A DNA stretch of 64,000 bases from Haliotis asinina (lineage: Eukaryota; Mollusca; Gastropoda; Lepetellida; Haliotidae). Every line of letters begins with the position of its first letter. The first letter of the stretch is position 1. The DNA is taken from NCBI RefSeq assembly GCF_037392515.1, contig NC_090290.1:21093753-21157752 (forward strand). The letters run 5' to 3'. The notes under the pieces were generated by a model. The model was not told where the DNA came from. It did no database searches and saw only the letters and a program-made list of their open reading frames with translations. Of this stretch, positions 34,280-46,419 are shown piece after piece. The position numbers and the translations under genes were made by a program.

Positions 34280-35341
34280 ATGAACAACTCAACAGACTAC
34301 CCTGTTTATGAATACGACGATGATGTTACGGCGGTGTTAAACGTTGGCATCTACATCAACAACTACTACCTGTGGGCAATCTTTGCTTTCGGGTTTCCTG
34401 GAAATGTTGCAAGTGTGATCACGATTATTCGGATGCAGAGAATTACAACGTCCACATATTATGTAGCTGTTTTAGCTGTTATCGACAACTGTGCCATTGT
34501 CTTCAAACTTCTGTACCACCAGCTAACGCTTCATCAAGTGTGGCTTGATTCGATGGGGTGTAAAGTTCTCAACTTTTTGTCTTTATTTTTCACGACTTTC
34601 GCAAACTGGATTCTAGTGTTTATCGCCACGGAGAGATTTGTGGCTGTGAGAAAACCTCTGAAGGTCGGAATGTACTGGACGATCCCTCGAGCTATGTTCA
34701 GTGTTGGTGGCCTTACATGTGTTGTGACCATAATCTATTGTCACATATTTTGGACATTCACTGGTAATGGACCATATTGTACGATAGATCTACAGTATCT
34801 GCATTTCTATCGAGACGTGTGGTATTGGTTAAATGCCGCAGTATATTCACTAGCGCCTTGCTTTCTACTAATAACTCTGAATTTTTTTATCGTCCAGTCC
34901 GTCAGAAAATCCACCATTGTGCGGAACCAACTTTCTATGAAAAACGGGACGAAATCGAGCAATTCTACTCGATCAATGAGACAGGAGAAACAAATTACTG
35001 TGATGCTTGTATCAGTTGCCGTCGTGTTTATTATATTAACGGTACCAAGGTGTATATATGCAATCGTACATTTATATTGGAATGTTCAGCTCGGGACAAT
35101 GGCCGATGCGCAGAAATACCTAATTGATCAGTTAACATTCTTTTTGTGTGACTCAAATCACGCAATCAACTTCTATTTGTATTTCACTACGGGAAAGAAA
35201 TTTCGACGTCACTTCTTAGACATGGTATTCTGTCGGAAACGGCGACGCACGCACTTAAATGTGTCCCAGTCCGGTACAACTATGACCGTACAAACATATA
35301 AACTATCCAATTTAGAAAATAGACATGTCAAAGAGTTGTAG
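34280..35341 (+). CDS. Class A (rhodopsin-like) G protein-coupled receptor, tandem copy 2
   Basis: A 353-residue seven-transmembrane receptor, intronless, 1.2 kb downstream of copy 1 on the same strand and about 70% identical to it over the core by hand alignment. Sequons overlap at N2 and N3. Landmarks: GN in TM1 (N42), LAVID in TM2 (D69), C94/C167 as the expected disulfide, ERF (118-120) at the end of TM3, P193 in TM5, LTVP in TM6 (P256), and NFYLY (297-301) in TM7, then GKKFRRHF. Intracellular loop 3 and the C-terminal tail differ most, but a tail motif QSGTTxTxQT is kept in both copies, suggesting a conserved intracellular contact or phosphorylation site. The ATG at 34280 is the first in this frame; the open frame upstream of it begins only with a GTG. 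Both copies have intact frames, so neither looks like a pseudogene. Ligand and G protein partner cannot be told. Confidence 0.9.
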   Translation: MNNSTDYPVYEYDDDVTAVLNVGIYINNYYLWAIFAFGFPGNVASVITIIRMQRITTSTYYVAVLAVIDNCAIVFKLLYHQLTLHQVWLDSMGCKVLNFLSLFFTTFANWILVFIATERFVAVRKPLKVGMYWTIPRAMFSVGGLTCVVTIIYCHIFWTFTGNGPYCTIDLQYLHFYRDVWYWLNAAVYSLAPCFLLITLNFFIVQSVRKSTIVRNQLSMKNGTKSSNSTRSMRQEKQITVMLVSVAVVFIILTVPRCIYAIVHLYWNVQLGTMADAQKYLIDQLTFFLCDSNHAINFYLYFTTGKKFRRHFLDMVFCRKRRRTHLNVSQSGTTMTVQTYKLSNLENRHVKEL

Positions 35342-35962
35342 TCCAAATTTCACATGCATCTAGAAAGGATATCAAGCCAATATACTTCATGTGAGTATGT
35401 CATTTGTAACTTTGGGACGAAACTCCTTTTAACATATTATGTCGATGAACAGTAACAGAAATTGGATTCTAAAGGTATTGTTTTATGCTACTTGTTTTCT
35501 ATATATTTTAACTGATTCGCCTGTAACCATTTTAAAAACAAAAAGGATGTTTTCGAAATGACATTTTGTAAGGTACGGGTCATATCTTGGATATGTTTCA
35601 AATCAGATCTGTGACGGTGATATTTCAAGAATCGAAGATTGAGCGAAAATTCTCTTTACCAAGTTTTGAATTACGAATCTGTACACTTTAGTAAATGAAT
35701 ACAAGTCTATGGGCTACTGTACAAATGCATGTATTGTTGTATCATATGATATGTGTGAATGGAACAGCTGGGAATTATACGTTTTAGTTACAGGGACATT
35801 TTTTCTGCAGCTGACCCTTTATCATTATCACATGTGAATGTACGTATCTAGACGTTGTGGAGCTGCATTTTATGGTTATCCTCTCTAAAACATAATAAGG
35901 TGTCATTGCTGACACGTGTGTTGAATATCTTTATAAGATTTCAATCATGTATTTTGTACATT

Positions 35963-35968
35963 ATTAAA
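35963..35968 (+). promoter_or_regulatory. Candidate poly(A) signal ATTAAA for receptor copy 2
   Basis: ATTAAA lies about 0.6 kb past the stop of copy 2; a canonical AATAAA also occurs at 37171-37176. Either could end the transcript. Confidence 0.25.
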
Positions 35969-36708
35969 ATGGTTGTATAGTTTCAATGCTATTTTAGAGG
36001 CGTTTTAGTTTGCCTAAAGTATGTACTATTACTTTATTTAATGAAAAAAACAAAACAAAAACAAAACCAGAATCGTAAAATATATTGTCGTGAAAGGAAA
36101 CCGCTAAAATGCTCATTTCGAATACACCATGTTACATTTCAAGAGACATACTAGTATTGTCACAACACTGTATATCTATGAAAGTTCATTTGCACATTTA
36201 CAGACGTTTTTCCTCAGGTGAACCAGATATTGCTACTGTGAAGTCCCTTTTGTGTTTTACAAACTAAAACGCCTCCTGATTTAGATTAGCCATGGCCCAA
36301 GAGCAGCTATCGTATAGCACGTAACATTGGTGAACTAAAACGTTTGAAATATGTTCACAAGGAAGTGGATTTCTGCATTTTCATAGCGTTCATCATCAGC
36401 ACTTAAAGTATAGCATGTAAATATTCAATTCAGGTTCCAGATTTCAACTGAGAAGAACGTTGATTTTCTTGTTCCTGTGTTCAAGCCTATGAACAGAACA
36501 TAAACTAAAAATGTTAGTGTGTCTGGTTGATAAGATTAAAATTTTCCAATGATGTGCAATCCCTGATCCAGTGCATAACTACGGTATACAATTGCCATGT
36601 GTATCGGCATTCTTTAATTCTTTACTTTCTATAACGGTTTTGTAAACAACGAGGTGAGAAAAAAGGACTATTATACATGTTTCTCAAAACCCCAAAATCA
36701 TAAATACT

Positions 36709-36735
36709 TATTATTATTATTATTATTATTATTAT
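36709..36735. repeat. Microsatellite (TTA)n
   Basis: About nine TTA units, 1.4 kb past the second receptor. Confidence 0.9.
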
Positions 36736-38084
36736 AATTTTCGATCTGTTCGAAGTAAGATTTGTTGCAACTACAGATACAAATGTATTGTCATTGAATG
36801 AGTAACCTTTGGTAAGTTTGCGTAATTAACAAACATCCGCCATTTTAACAACACGTTAGTCACTGCAGATATGATCCAGAGCTGAAAAGCATTCTTGATG
36901 GACAGAAAGTGACCATTTCAGTACTGTATCAGCATCAGCACTCATGATGATGTTTGCATCATGTGATATTTTAGGTCACATATAAATGATAAGGCCTGTC
37001 ACTTCAGCCTGTCACTTATCCACGGATCCTTAGCCTGCTGGTGTGCTTGCTTTAACTTTAGGTGTGCAAATTGTAACCTAGAGGTGCATGTATTAATCAA
37101 TGTTATTAACACAAGCGACATAATATTATGTCATTAAGTCATATGCCATAATGCATAAATGACAGTTTGAAATAAATCTGCAACATTATCGGCTATTGAC
37201 CGTTTCCTCAGTATAGAAAATTTATTGTTGATATTTCCTAGTAGAAACCTTTATTTCTTTCATCATAAACTATTATAATGACTTATTTGGCGACTATACG
37301 TGTGAAATGTTGTAGCATTTACTTGTATGTATTGTACATAAACTTGCGAGTGGTGCTCTACGGAAAATTGTTAATACTTCAGCTGTCACTCCTCATTGTT
37401 GTACATATTTGTTGCTGGAATAATACACCCTTTGTCACATCTCTGATTTCCCAGTGGGGCCTTAGAAATAAAAGAAATACTACTGCATTTTGTGTCTTGT
37501 TGTGTTTCTCAAAACAACAGATGAACACTCGCGACAAAAACAAAACAAACAGAAAACGGTCCAACGAATGAATCGTGTATGAATGTGTGGTCATGAGCCA
37601 ACATGATGTATTGTTGTTGCCAAATGGTCGCGAAGGGGAAAGTCCTGCCGTACAAGAGCAGCTGGTATTTAAGACTTGCCAAGATAAGTGAGTTAATCAA
37701 CTGAGGAAAGGATAGCTGCATATGGTTAATCAAAATTGGGAATTGAATCTGACACTATGTTCTTAACGTGATGTGGAGTTTACATCAATAACTGTCAAGT
37801 AAATGTTCTGCGACACGTTTTTGTAATTGCACACATTTGATTAAGTTATACTTGTCAAATGAGATGTGGTGGTTTCTAATGATAATGATCTTGTGGCACA
37901 AATAGGAAAATTGACTTCATTTCTGAGGGTAGTTAGACTCGTAGTTTCTATCTGAATTCCTCACAACAATGCAACGCAAGACCTATGCCCGCAGCTCGGT
38001 ACAACTTTCAGTTTGTAGAATCATGCAAAAGTTTCTGGAGGCCTTTGATATCTAAAGACACGTCAAAAAAGTTGAATGTTTTGG

Positions 38085-38180
38085 GGGTTTTTTTGTTTTT
38101 GTTTTTTTGTTTTTGTTTTTTGGGGGATTTTTTTTTTTTTTTTTTTTTTGGGGGGGTGGGGGTGGGAGTGGAGAGGGGGG
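38085..38180. repeat. T-tract and G-run with G-quadruplex potential
   Basis: A T/G stretch, a run of about 22 T (38128-38149), then G7-T-G5-T-G3 and a later G6 (38150-38180), which satisfies the G-quadruplex pattern. Open frames across it are low-complexity artefacts. Confidence 0.9.
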
Positions 38181-38358
38181 ATGTTGTGCAATCCCAAGGT
38201 GGGTGCAAAAACTTTCCTAGCAAGTGGTTTCACTTGTCCATTGCCGTTTTGTTTGACAGTCATTGTACAGGAACAGGAGTACTGATGCGAAAATCTACCG
38301 ACGTCTGTTGTTTTATCTGAACATACATTAGACATTCAAGTACTAAGCATTTTTTCTC

Positions 38359-38770
38359 GGGTGAGTGAGTGAGTTATATTTTAACGTCACATCGGCAATA
38401 TTTCAGCCATATCGTCATGTGAACAAACATGATTATGAAGAGTGTATATATTTGTAACCCTAATCAAAGTAAGGTAAAACAACTAGCGTATCACATGTCG
38501 AATTTACACTTGAAGTTAAAGCTAACAGCACAATTTGGACAAAACATAATATGAAAATAGGGTGAAGATCACCAACAACTGAAGGTAGATCACAGTATTA
38601 GGGACCAAAGGGACTTACATTACTTTTGCTACCTGCAAGGACCCCAGCTGGATTTACAGTATTCTCTCAGTAGCTGGAGATTGTAGGAATAGTAGCCTAA
38701 ATTTAAAATGACGAAAATACTACGTAAACTTGGGACTTATGTACCCCATTTTGTCTGGATATAAGACAAG
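38359..38770 (-). mobile_element. Family B LINE 3' end
   Basis: GGTGAGTGAGTGAGTTATAT start, then ACCAACAACTGAAGGTAGAT and TGTACCCCATTTTGTCTGG near the truncation. It marks the right edge of the repeat-poor receptor region. Confidence 0.8.
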
Positions 38771-39075
38771 TTCAAATGCATGTTTAGGTGCAATCCAATA
38801 TTATTTCGGAGTTAAACAGTAAACTGGTGTAAGTAACAGACATGCCACAGAAAATATTCATACTCTTTTAACAAATTTGAAAGAAAAGCAGAAATCCTCT
38901 CCGCACAAGCGTAGATGACCGTCCCACCCCACACAATTTTTCCCGTTACTGACAATACGTTACTCAAAGCGAAAACTAAGTAATAGTTTCAGGAAGCACA
39001 GTTATCACAGTTCCAACTGATTATGCAAGCTAAAGACAAAGAGAATGCTTAATCAATCGTCTTTCAGATATCCCA

Positions 39076-39262
39076 ACACCCTTGAAGATCAAGTTAAATT
39101 TGATATTCAGCACCCTTGCCATAAACATACGACTGACTTGGTTGACACACGTCATTGTATCCAAATTGATGTTCATCACTGGATTGTCTTGTCCAGAATC
39201 GATTATTTGCAGACCATCGTCGTACAATTGGAATATTGCAGAGTCGGCGTTAAACAACATAC
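39076..39262 (+). mobile_element. Family A element, diverged
   Basis: GACTTGGTTGACACACGTCA, TCACTGGATTGTCTTGTCCA, and CAATTGGAATATTGCAGAGT with GGCGTTAAACAAC. Confidence 0.7.
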
Positions 39263-39264
39263 AA

Positions 39265-40470
39265 ATGCATATATCCCAAGCAGCCTTTTGCAGCATTCTA
39301 AAATGTACTCACCAGTCACGTATATAATAATCCAATGAATGCAGTCGTTAGGTTTATTGGTGCAATGACATAATTACATGAAAAGTATACGATGTCTTCA
39401 CTGAAACATTTACAAAAAATCCAAAATAATCCCGATATTCATTGTGATAATCAAGCGTTCGATAAATGAGCAAATGTCTTTCTGTCGCACTTGAGTCTGT
39501 ATTCTAATAAGATTGTATTCTAATACGGTTTATCCTTAGGGGAAAATATTACGACATAAATCATATTCTAATACGATTTAATATTTGGGTAAACAGTATA
39601 ACCAGTTAAGTAATGGACAAACTACAACAGAATAAGTGTTTGTGCATATTTCACGTATCAGATTTAAAATGATTCAGTTGAACGAAAGAAAGTCAACTTA
39701 ATGTGAAGGAAAATCCAGAAGTATGACCTATAATTACAATCCCATCCAAACACATACATGATGCATCGGTAAATGACCTTATTGTTTCTCTTATGGAGGT
39801 TAGATCAAAAGGAGCTTTACGTTGCATTTAAAATATGGGAAAGAGATGCTCCAATAAGTACTATAACTCTAGAAATGACAATAAGCTAAAAGAAGTCAAT
39901 ACAGACGAATCTGACTGTATGTAAATCATCAATTACACTGAGACAGATGCATTACCGAACAAGCATCAAAATTCATTTCACATGTAACTGTGACATTGAT
40001 CTGTTCTTCTGGTAGCATGTACCTTGTTAGGAGGGATTGACAAGGGAACTTCGAGCTTGTTAGCCTGGTTTTCTGTCAACACTAAGACACAATCAATCAA
40101 TATATTGGTACTAAATGTTCGTGTAATCCATATAAGTAACCCTTAGTTAGTTTCTGTCTCTCTGAGAGCAAATGCCTCGCGTCCAGATTCGGTCACCATG
40201 AATACCATGGAGAGTTTGTCAAACAGCCGTGTCACGTCAAATGGAAAGCTTCTAAGGTAGTTTATAACTAACACCAGATAAGGTTTGTCATTAGGATACA
40301 CGCACCGCGGACACATGCAGCCTCTCACTTTATCCTTTGTCACAGTGTCACAGTAACTTTTAACGCCGCTTTGATCACTGTTTAAGTCAGCGCGTGTCTG
40401 CAGAACAGTGAAGAGTAGTTCATTAACCTACAATCATGTACATTGTTTCACACAACAAGAATAAGGAAAG
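39265..40470. other. No gene recognised
   Basis: Unique-looking A/T-rich DNA. 40620-41830 is likewise without features. Confidence 0.5.
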
Positions 40471-40615
40471 TGTGTGAGTGGATGTGATTTTGCGCCGCTT
40501 TTAGCAATATGTAAATAAGATCACGGCGGAGGACCTGAGCAAATAGCTTCTCATATTATGCCCATGTAGAGGTCTTGAGCATGACGAGCGGACGCATTAA
40601 CCTTTGGGCTACCCT
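40471..40615 (-). mobile_element. Family C tRNA-derived SINE
   Basis: Tail side GTGTGAGTGGATGTGATTTT and TTTTAGCAATATG, then GAGCATGACGAGCGGACGCA and AACCTTTGGGCTACCC (complement of the A-box head). Confidence 0.65.
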
Positions 40616-41830
40616 TATGCTATGCCCTTACAAGTAGTGTGTACATCTAACATTATCTCAACATTCTACGCTAAACTATTCCCTCTAGTCTTTGAACGCC
40701 TGACATTGTTATATGTGATTCATTTGACTATAACATCATTTGGTCGCTTATAGTAAATGTCTTTTAAAGATGTGACTTCGTATTTTGTTCCTTGTTGACA
40801 GAGCTATAAACATTCTCAAAACAATAATAATTCTACATCAATTTAACGGACCCATTTTCTTTTTCCTAGATGAAAAGAATGATATTTTATTTTAAATTCG
40901 TCAGCGTTTTTTAATAATCACTTCATTATAAGCAACCCAAACGAATCTGTCTCCGCAAAATACCAAATAATCAATCAGTCCACTCCGGAACACGTAATGC
41001 AACTTTCTGCCCTAACGCGTAAACCTAACAGGGTTCCCAACATATATGCTATGCAATTACAATGTTTTATCATGAAAAACTGGACAGATGATAAGTTATA
41101 CGAGTTATTATTTGCCTTGGAAGCTTAAATGTAAAACGTTTTGAGTTTCTGAATTGCAGATCGTTTAGTTCTGAGCACGTAAGAAGTGTAGCCAAATTTT
41201 CATCGACTCTATGCGCATGTATACTGCTTTCAATGAGGATTTGATTATGTCCATTCTCATTTGTCAAATCCCAATCAAAGATCTATTGTTTAAAGATGCA
41301 AAGTTCACAGGTGTAATGTGTTACGTACAGATAATACATATAACTAGATCTAATGCATAAAGTTGCAAAGTGTTCATTAGACGTGTCCTGTACATGTTAT
41401 TACTTGGAAGCGCTTGTGAATTCATATTCTGCAACAAAATGAAATAGTGACGGCTATCACGAGGTAAATGATATCGCATGACTGGCTACTGCGATTTTAC
41501 ACTGTGGTTTCAAATGCTGTTGAAAATAAATGTTTATTACTATCCTTTAAGCGTCGAGTATTTTACTTACTGAGAAGTGATGGCATCCCATGCCTGGGAC
41601 AGAGAGTTAATGATGCAAATGTTTTCGTTAAAGCAATAACGTTTACTGTTTTGTGAAGCAGGTGAAAATAGTTACTTTCCTAATATATTTTTATTGTACT
41701 GACATAGTGACATAACATATTTGTCATATTCCAACATTTCTGCCAAACGTTACACACCTTAATTACAATATATTGTTCATAATAAGCAATTTCCATTAAC
41801 AGAATCCACGCCCGACGTGCAGGTTGTATC

Positions 41831-42760
41831 ATCTGCTCATTTACATGTTGTGTTTATGATTTATGGTATCATCATTACGCTTTAGACTGATCCTCTTTCT
41901 AAACCTCAATGTGTGCTTTCTAGTTGGTTTCCACTGTCAGTGACTTCCTTGAGTTCAAATAGAGCTCAGGCATTTGGAAGTGACACACATAAAGAAGAGA
42001 TTTTTTGTGGATGTCAACTTCTTTATTATGAGGACATTTCGGAATATGTCCATACACCTTCGTCGGGTGAACCATACGTAGGAATAAGGATATACTTCTA
42101 AACGTTCTTATTTAAACGTTCTAAATAAATAAGCATCCGTAAAAACTTCATCAAAACTTAGGTGTTTACGTTATGTAGAACAAGCGCATTAATAGAGCAT
42201 CATGAGCATCGGCCTGTGCAATTGGGAGTGAGTGAGTTTAGTTTTACGCCGCACTCAGCAATATTCCAGCTATATGGTGGCGGTCTGTAAATAATCGAGT
42301 CTGGACCAGACAATCCAGTGATCAACAACATGAGCATCGATCTGCGTAATTGGGAACCGATGACATGTGTCAACCAAGTCAGCGAGCCTGACCACCCGGT
42401 CCCGTTAGTCGCCTCTTACGACAAGCTGAGTCGCCTTTTATGGCAAGCATGGGTTGCTGAAGGTCTATTCTACCCCGAGACCTTCACGAGTCTTGGTAAT
42501 CAGAAATTGCAGGTAAATGGGTACAAGCTAGAGAAAATGAACGTTTACTGATTGTTTATCGTTAATAATTTTTGAGCAATTATTGTTTCTTGTTTGTCAA
42601 ATCCAAAGTTATGTGTATACTTCTCCATTGCAACAACATGAGCTCGTATACCATGTACCACAATGCGACTGATGGTCCAGGGATATTTTACTCTAACTTA
42701 TATATGATTCTCACTGAACTTTCTTGTGGGTACATGTTTCTATCTTCAATAGGTAGCCCA
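41831..42760. repeat. Family D unclassified repeat, split by a family A insertion
   Basis: The left part (about 41831-42000) shares TTTATGATTTATGGTATCAT and GTGCTTTCTAGTTGGTTTCC-type blocks with 63311-63450. The right part (42497-42760) shares AAATGGGTACAAGCTAGAGA-type blocks with 63505 onward. The family A element at 42228-42496 lies between them. Confidence 0.5.
42228..42496 (-). mobile_element. Family A SINE-like element, near-complete
   Basis: Best copy of the most abundant family. Read on the minus strand it starts at the CCGTGAAGGTC-like end, passes a conserved central domain (GGTAGAATAGGCC-like, then GCGACTAACGGGACCGGGTG), GACACATGTCATCGGTTCCC, and ends GCGGCGTAAAACTAAACTCA + CTCACTC. 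No clear pol III promoter is visible. A fragment of an older copy (about 42195-42227) abuts it, and family D sequence flanks it on both sides, so it inserted into that element. Confidence 0.85.
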
Positions 42761-43324
42761 TGTAATCCGCACTTTACAGCATTTGGAATCAACTTAAAAC
42801 AATGAAGGCAGTCTGCAACACCGTGATTCAAATGACAGAAAAACACACGTTTCTACAAAATTTACAAATATATAACGCAAGTTTCCACCATCTCAGTGCC
42901 ATAACAGTGTCATGAGGAACAATAGGAATCCCAACTGACAGTTTATTTAGCCAAGGCTTAGCGTTCACTTCATAACTGTTACACGTGCCCCTTCGAACGG
43001 ACGTTGCTAAATGTTACAAATGCAATAGTTATCATGATATCATGGGTCCGATAAATCTTTGATACAGGTGTGTCGTACTTCCATCTGTCTTGTTACATTT
43101 ACTGAAGGCGATTAAAACCAATTTTAATATTGGTCTTTCATCTGGAGATTGTTAATCTTTGAGATCAATATGAAATTCAAGTGTGGCTAATATTCATGGT
43201 GAAATGGTTTAAGAACCCAGGCAGAGAAACATCACCGTGACCAAATTAGGGACACTCGTCTGCGCACTCAGTATCATTTATACTATATATTTTAGGGTCT
43301 GTTATTTCACGCACTTGTTGTCCC

Positions 43325-43592
43325 CAGTATAGTGATCTACCTTCAGTTTTTGGCGATATATAGCCCATTTTTATACTGTCTTGTCTGCATTTAAACTCAA
43401 GCTTCAGAGACAGACGCTAGTTTTACTCATAAATTACTTTGATATGCTAGTTGGTTTTACTGTCCTTCGTTGACAGATTTTTATAATGTACATGTGTATA
43501 TTTCTGGTGGATTTACAATTTGTCTTAGTCACGATATGGCTGACATATTGCCGATGTGGCTTTTAATTTTAACTCACTCACTCACTCACTCA
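43325..43592 (+). mobile_element. Family B LINE 3' end
   Basis: GTGATCTACCTTCAGTTTTT, TTTTACTGTCCTTCGTTGAC, GATATGGCTGACATATTGCC, and tail AACTCACTCACTCACTCACT. Confidence 0.85.
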
Positions 43593-43646
43593 TGCACTTG
43601 TTACTGATGTTGTTCATGTTTACCGCTGCATTACGTGTTTGAATAT

Positions 43647-43706
43647 ATTTTGTTTATCATTTACCGATTTTGTTTATCATTTACTGATTTTGTTTATCAT
43701 TTACTG
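43647..43706. repeat. 20-bp tandem repeat, three units
   Basis: ATTTTGTTTATCATTTACYG repeated three times, almost without change. Confidence 0.9.
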
Positions 43707-43709
43707 ATT

Positions 43710-46415
43710 TCACAACTGAGCTGTCCTTTCTGCCTGAGCCTGTGAGTTCCGGTTAAAGAACAATCGTAACAGTGCAAGTTGTGCAGGAGGATTTAAAATT
43801 CGTTTTCTACTTATCCTAGCAAGTTGAGACAGCTGCACTATCAAAAGTAATTCACGGCATTGTACGTCGTACAAGTCCTAATACTGACCATGTAGAGTAA
43901 ATGAGTCATATAGATTTGAATTATTTTCTTTCATGTTGTTGTAGGATATCAGTTTCAGATTTACGTCAGTTAACCGGTACATAGCAATGAACATGCGATG
44001 TTTAATCAACACATGGAAACAAGCACAGTGAGTCAGTCAAAGCATGAAATCTCAAATATCACAGGAGTAAATTTTAATAGTAAGCGTAAATGTATGGATC
44101 ACTTTCCTGATAAATGGCCATATACTGCCACCGGGAATACAGAATCTAAGCATTTAATACAGAAGTCTGCGCATGCTCTCACTAACGTACTGATATCAAA
44201 CTGGCACACGCAAAATCATTTCTACATTCTTTGGAATTCTTTTCCAAGTAACTCACGAGTTTGCCTTTATGATTGTCTTTCGTATTTGCGAGGATTTCAA
44301 CCAATCAGCGAGGTGTAAGAAGTATACCTGTGTGGGTGGCTGTAATGTTCAGCTATGTTTCAGGGATGGACTATCTTGTTTATAGGTTTGTCTTGCAATC
44401 GTGACAACTGTTATGGAAAATGAAAGCACATGAAATGAAATGAAAGTGCACACTTCACTGCCATTGCTTTTTGTGACCTGCTTTGCTTATTTTCCGACAA
44501 ACGACTTGTTTTCATAGACGATTCTATCAAAATCTCTGATAGATATAATGGATATAAATCGTTCTGTTATAAGCGGTGTCATGCAAAGTCTTTTTCGTAA
44601 TATTTCAGAAACATATTTAACTACGAGTAGGAAGTAGTGTTGATATTTTAAAGTGTTGAAAACAAACCATAATCTAATTGACTGACTTTAGACCGTGACG
44701 CCCTGTCGCGAACAGTATAAGAATAAATGCCATTTAAGATTGTTTACACCCAATTACAAAGTCTAAACTACTTTCTACTGGTAGTAAAATATGCATTTGA
44801 TTGAGAGACAACAGGATCGTGCACGTCATTGCTCATAACATAACAATTTCACTCTTGGAAGCGAGGTGGGTGTCAATATAATACTAGCTACTTACAATAT
44901 TACTGTCATTTTGACCAAAACCTCGATAGCTTCCGAGGAAGAAATCCCTACGTACATGCAAACTCCTTTTGGTTGTCAGTCATTTACCAGTAAGTAGTTT
45001 TGATTCCTTAACTCAGTGGGAGCAATTCTAAATAGCATCTTTTATCTCGGAAGCGAGATAGGTGTCCAAACACCTGATTAGTACGTACAAGTTCACGAAC
45101 AACATATTTAGCATGAACTGAGAGGTCTCGTGGAAATCTGTGCACGGTGACATCACCCGACACCTAAGCATTTGACGGCAACCTAACGATCCGTCACGTG
45201 TTTGTTGACGTCGAGAAATTAACAAATTGGCGAGCTTGTTACATATTTTACATAGAACTAACTTAAATCCTTCCTCATATGACGTCATTGGTTTCGTTGG
45301 CGAGCGAGAGGGTAAGACACAACTTTTTGACAACTTTTATATTGTTCGGTGTTAATTAACCATGCGTGTTTTTTTTTTTTGTTTTTTTTTTTTTTTAAAT
45401 ATGGTGTTCCGCTTAAGACTAACCACAAGTCTTTCATATGTAATAGTTAAAAGAGTAAAAAATGAGTTTATGCGTTCTTTAACACATCACTTGAACTGTA
45501 TCATTCACTTCACCTGAAACAGAATTTGGGCTGGTTAATTGATGACAGTAAACGATCACAGGTAGTCTTTAGATTGTCATGATGTATCTCACATATACAT
45601 TTTCAAATATGACATAATCATGTTCAGTCCGAGGTTACCATCATTTTCTGGTATAGGTGGATTCTCCTGGATGGTTTAAAGGCATGTGATCCTAGCTTCT
45701 TTAGCTGATCTTCAGTGTCTTAGCTTAACTTAGCGTGGCTGAAACTACTGACATCTGTGATATAATATGATAATGAATCAAATATACATGTATATGCAAG
45801 AGGTAATCGTTTGACGTCAGTGAAGCAAACATTTAGGACTCGATACTAATGGCTCTAGTTAGGGAGACTTTGTGACCAGATGCATTTGACCTTTCTGCAG
45901 TTATGCCAGATATGTAGAAGAGGTAACCAGGTTTTGAATGATTAATGATGTTTCTCCAGAAGGTACGGACTGGTGGATTGAATGTAAGGTATCTTGATGA
46001 GGCATACGCTCTAGGCAGAGAGAAATGTTGTCAATGACTCATATATGTTTGAAGGTAATTCTACACACTAATTATATACTTTCATTTCCATTAAGATGCG
46101 CCATGACATATCCTTTTTATTCACATATCGTCTTCGTCTTCTTATATCCATTCGTCTACCAAATACCAGGAACTTCCTCCGACAATAATATTCATAACAG
46201 ATCGTGGTAATCTAATTTAACGTTTTTAAAATTACCAACGTCATTGCTTCTCAGTCAGAGCAACCTAATTATAACATTATTAATACAACAAATTGCCAAG
46301 TCTGTCAGGCTGATTCACTTTGCAGCCATTTGCTCGGTGTTTGTCTGAGCAAATCATATCTGTATTATGGTTGTGTATAGGACTTTGAGCACGATCATTT
46401 ATACGCCCGCACCAT
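43710..46415. other. No gene recognised
   Basis: Frames up to 106 codons (43998-44318 plus; 45028-45333 minus) show no motif. Besides the poly(T) tract nothing stands out. Confidence 0.5.
45370..45396. repeat. Poly(T) tract
   Basis: Two T runs split by one G. Confidence 0.85.
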
Positions 46416-46419
46416 GACT

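Larger units (their letters stand above)
35342..38080. other. Downstream flank of the receptor pair
   Basis: Probable 3' UTR of copy 2 in its first part. No dispersed repeat recognised. A plus-strand frame of 97 codons at 37278-37571 has a hydrophobic start but no recognisable family. Confidence 0.45.

Noticed and set aside
37985..38335. Overlapping frames of 69-111 codons on both strands
   Set aside because: Made of Phe/Gly or Lys/Pro runs from the T and G tracts.
42318..42551. 77-codon frame with MTCVNQVSEPDHPVPLVASYD
   Set aside because: Same peptide appears from other copies (for example near 55560 and 47710) because it is the translated family A repeat, not a gene.
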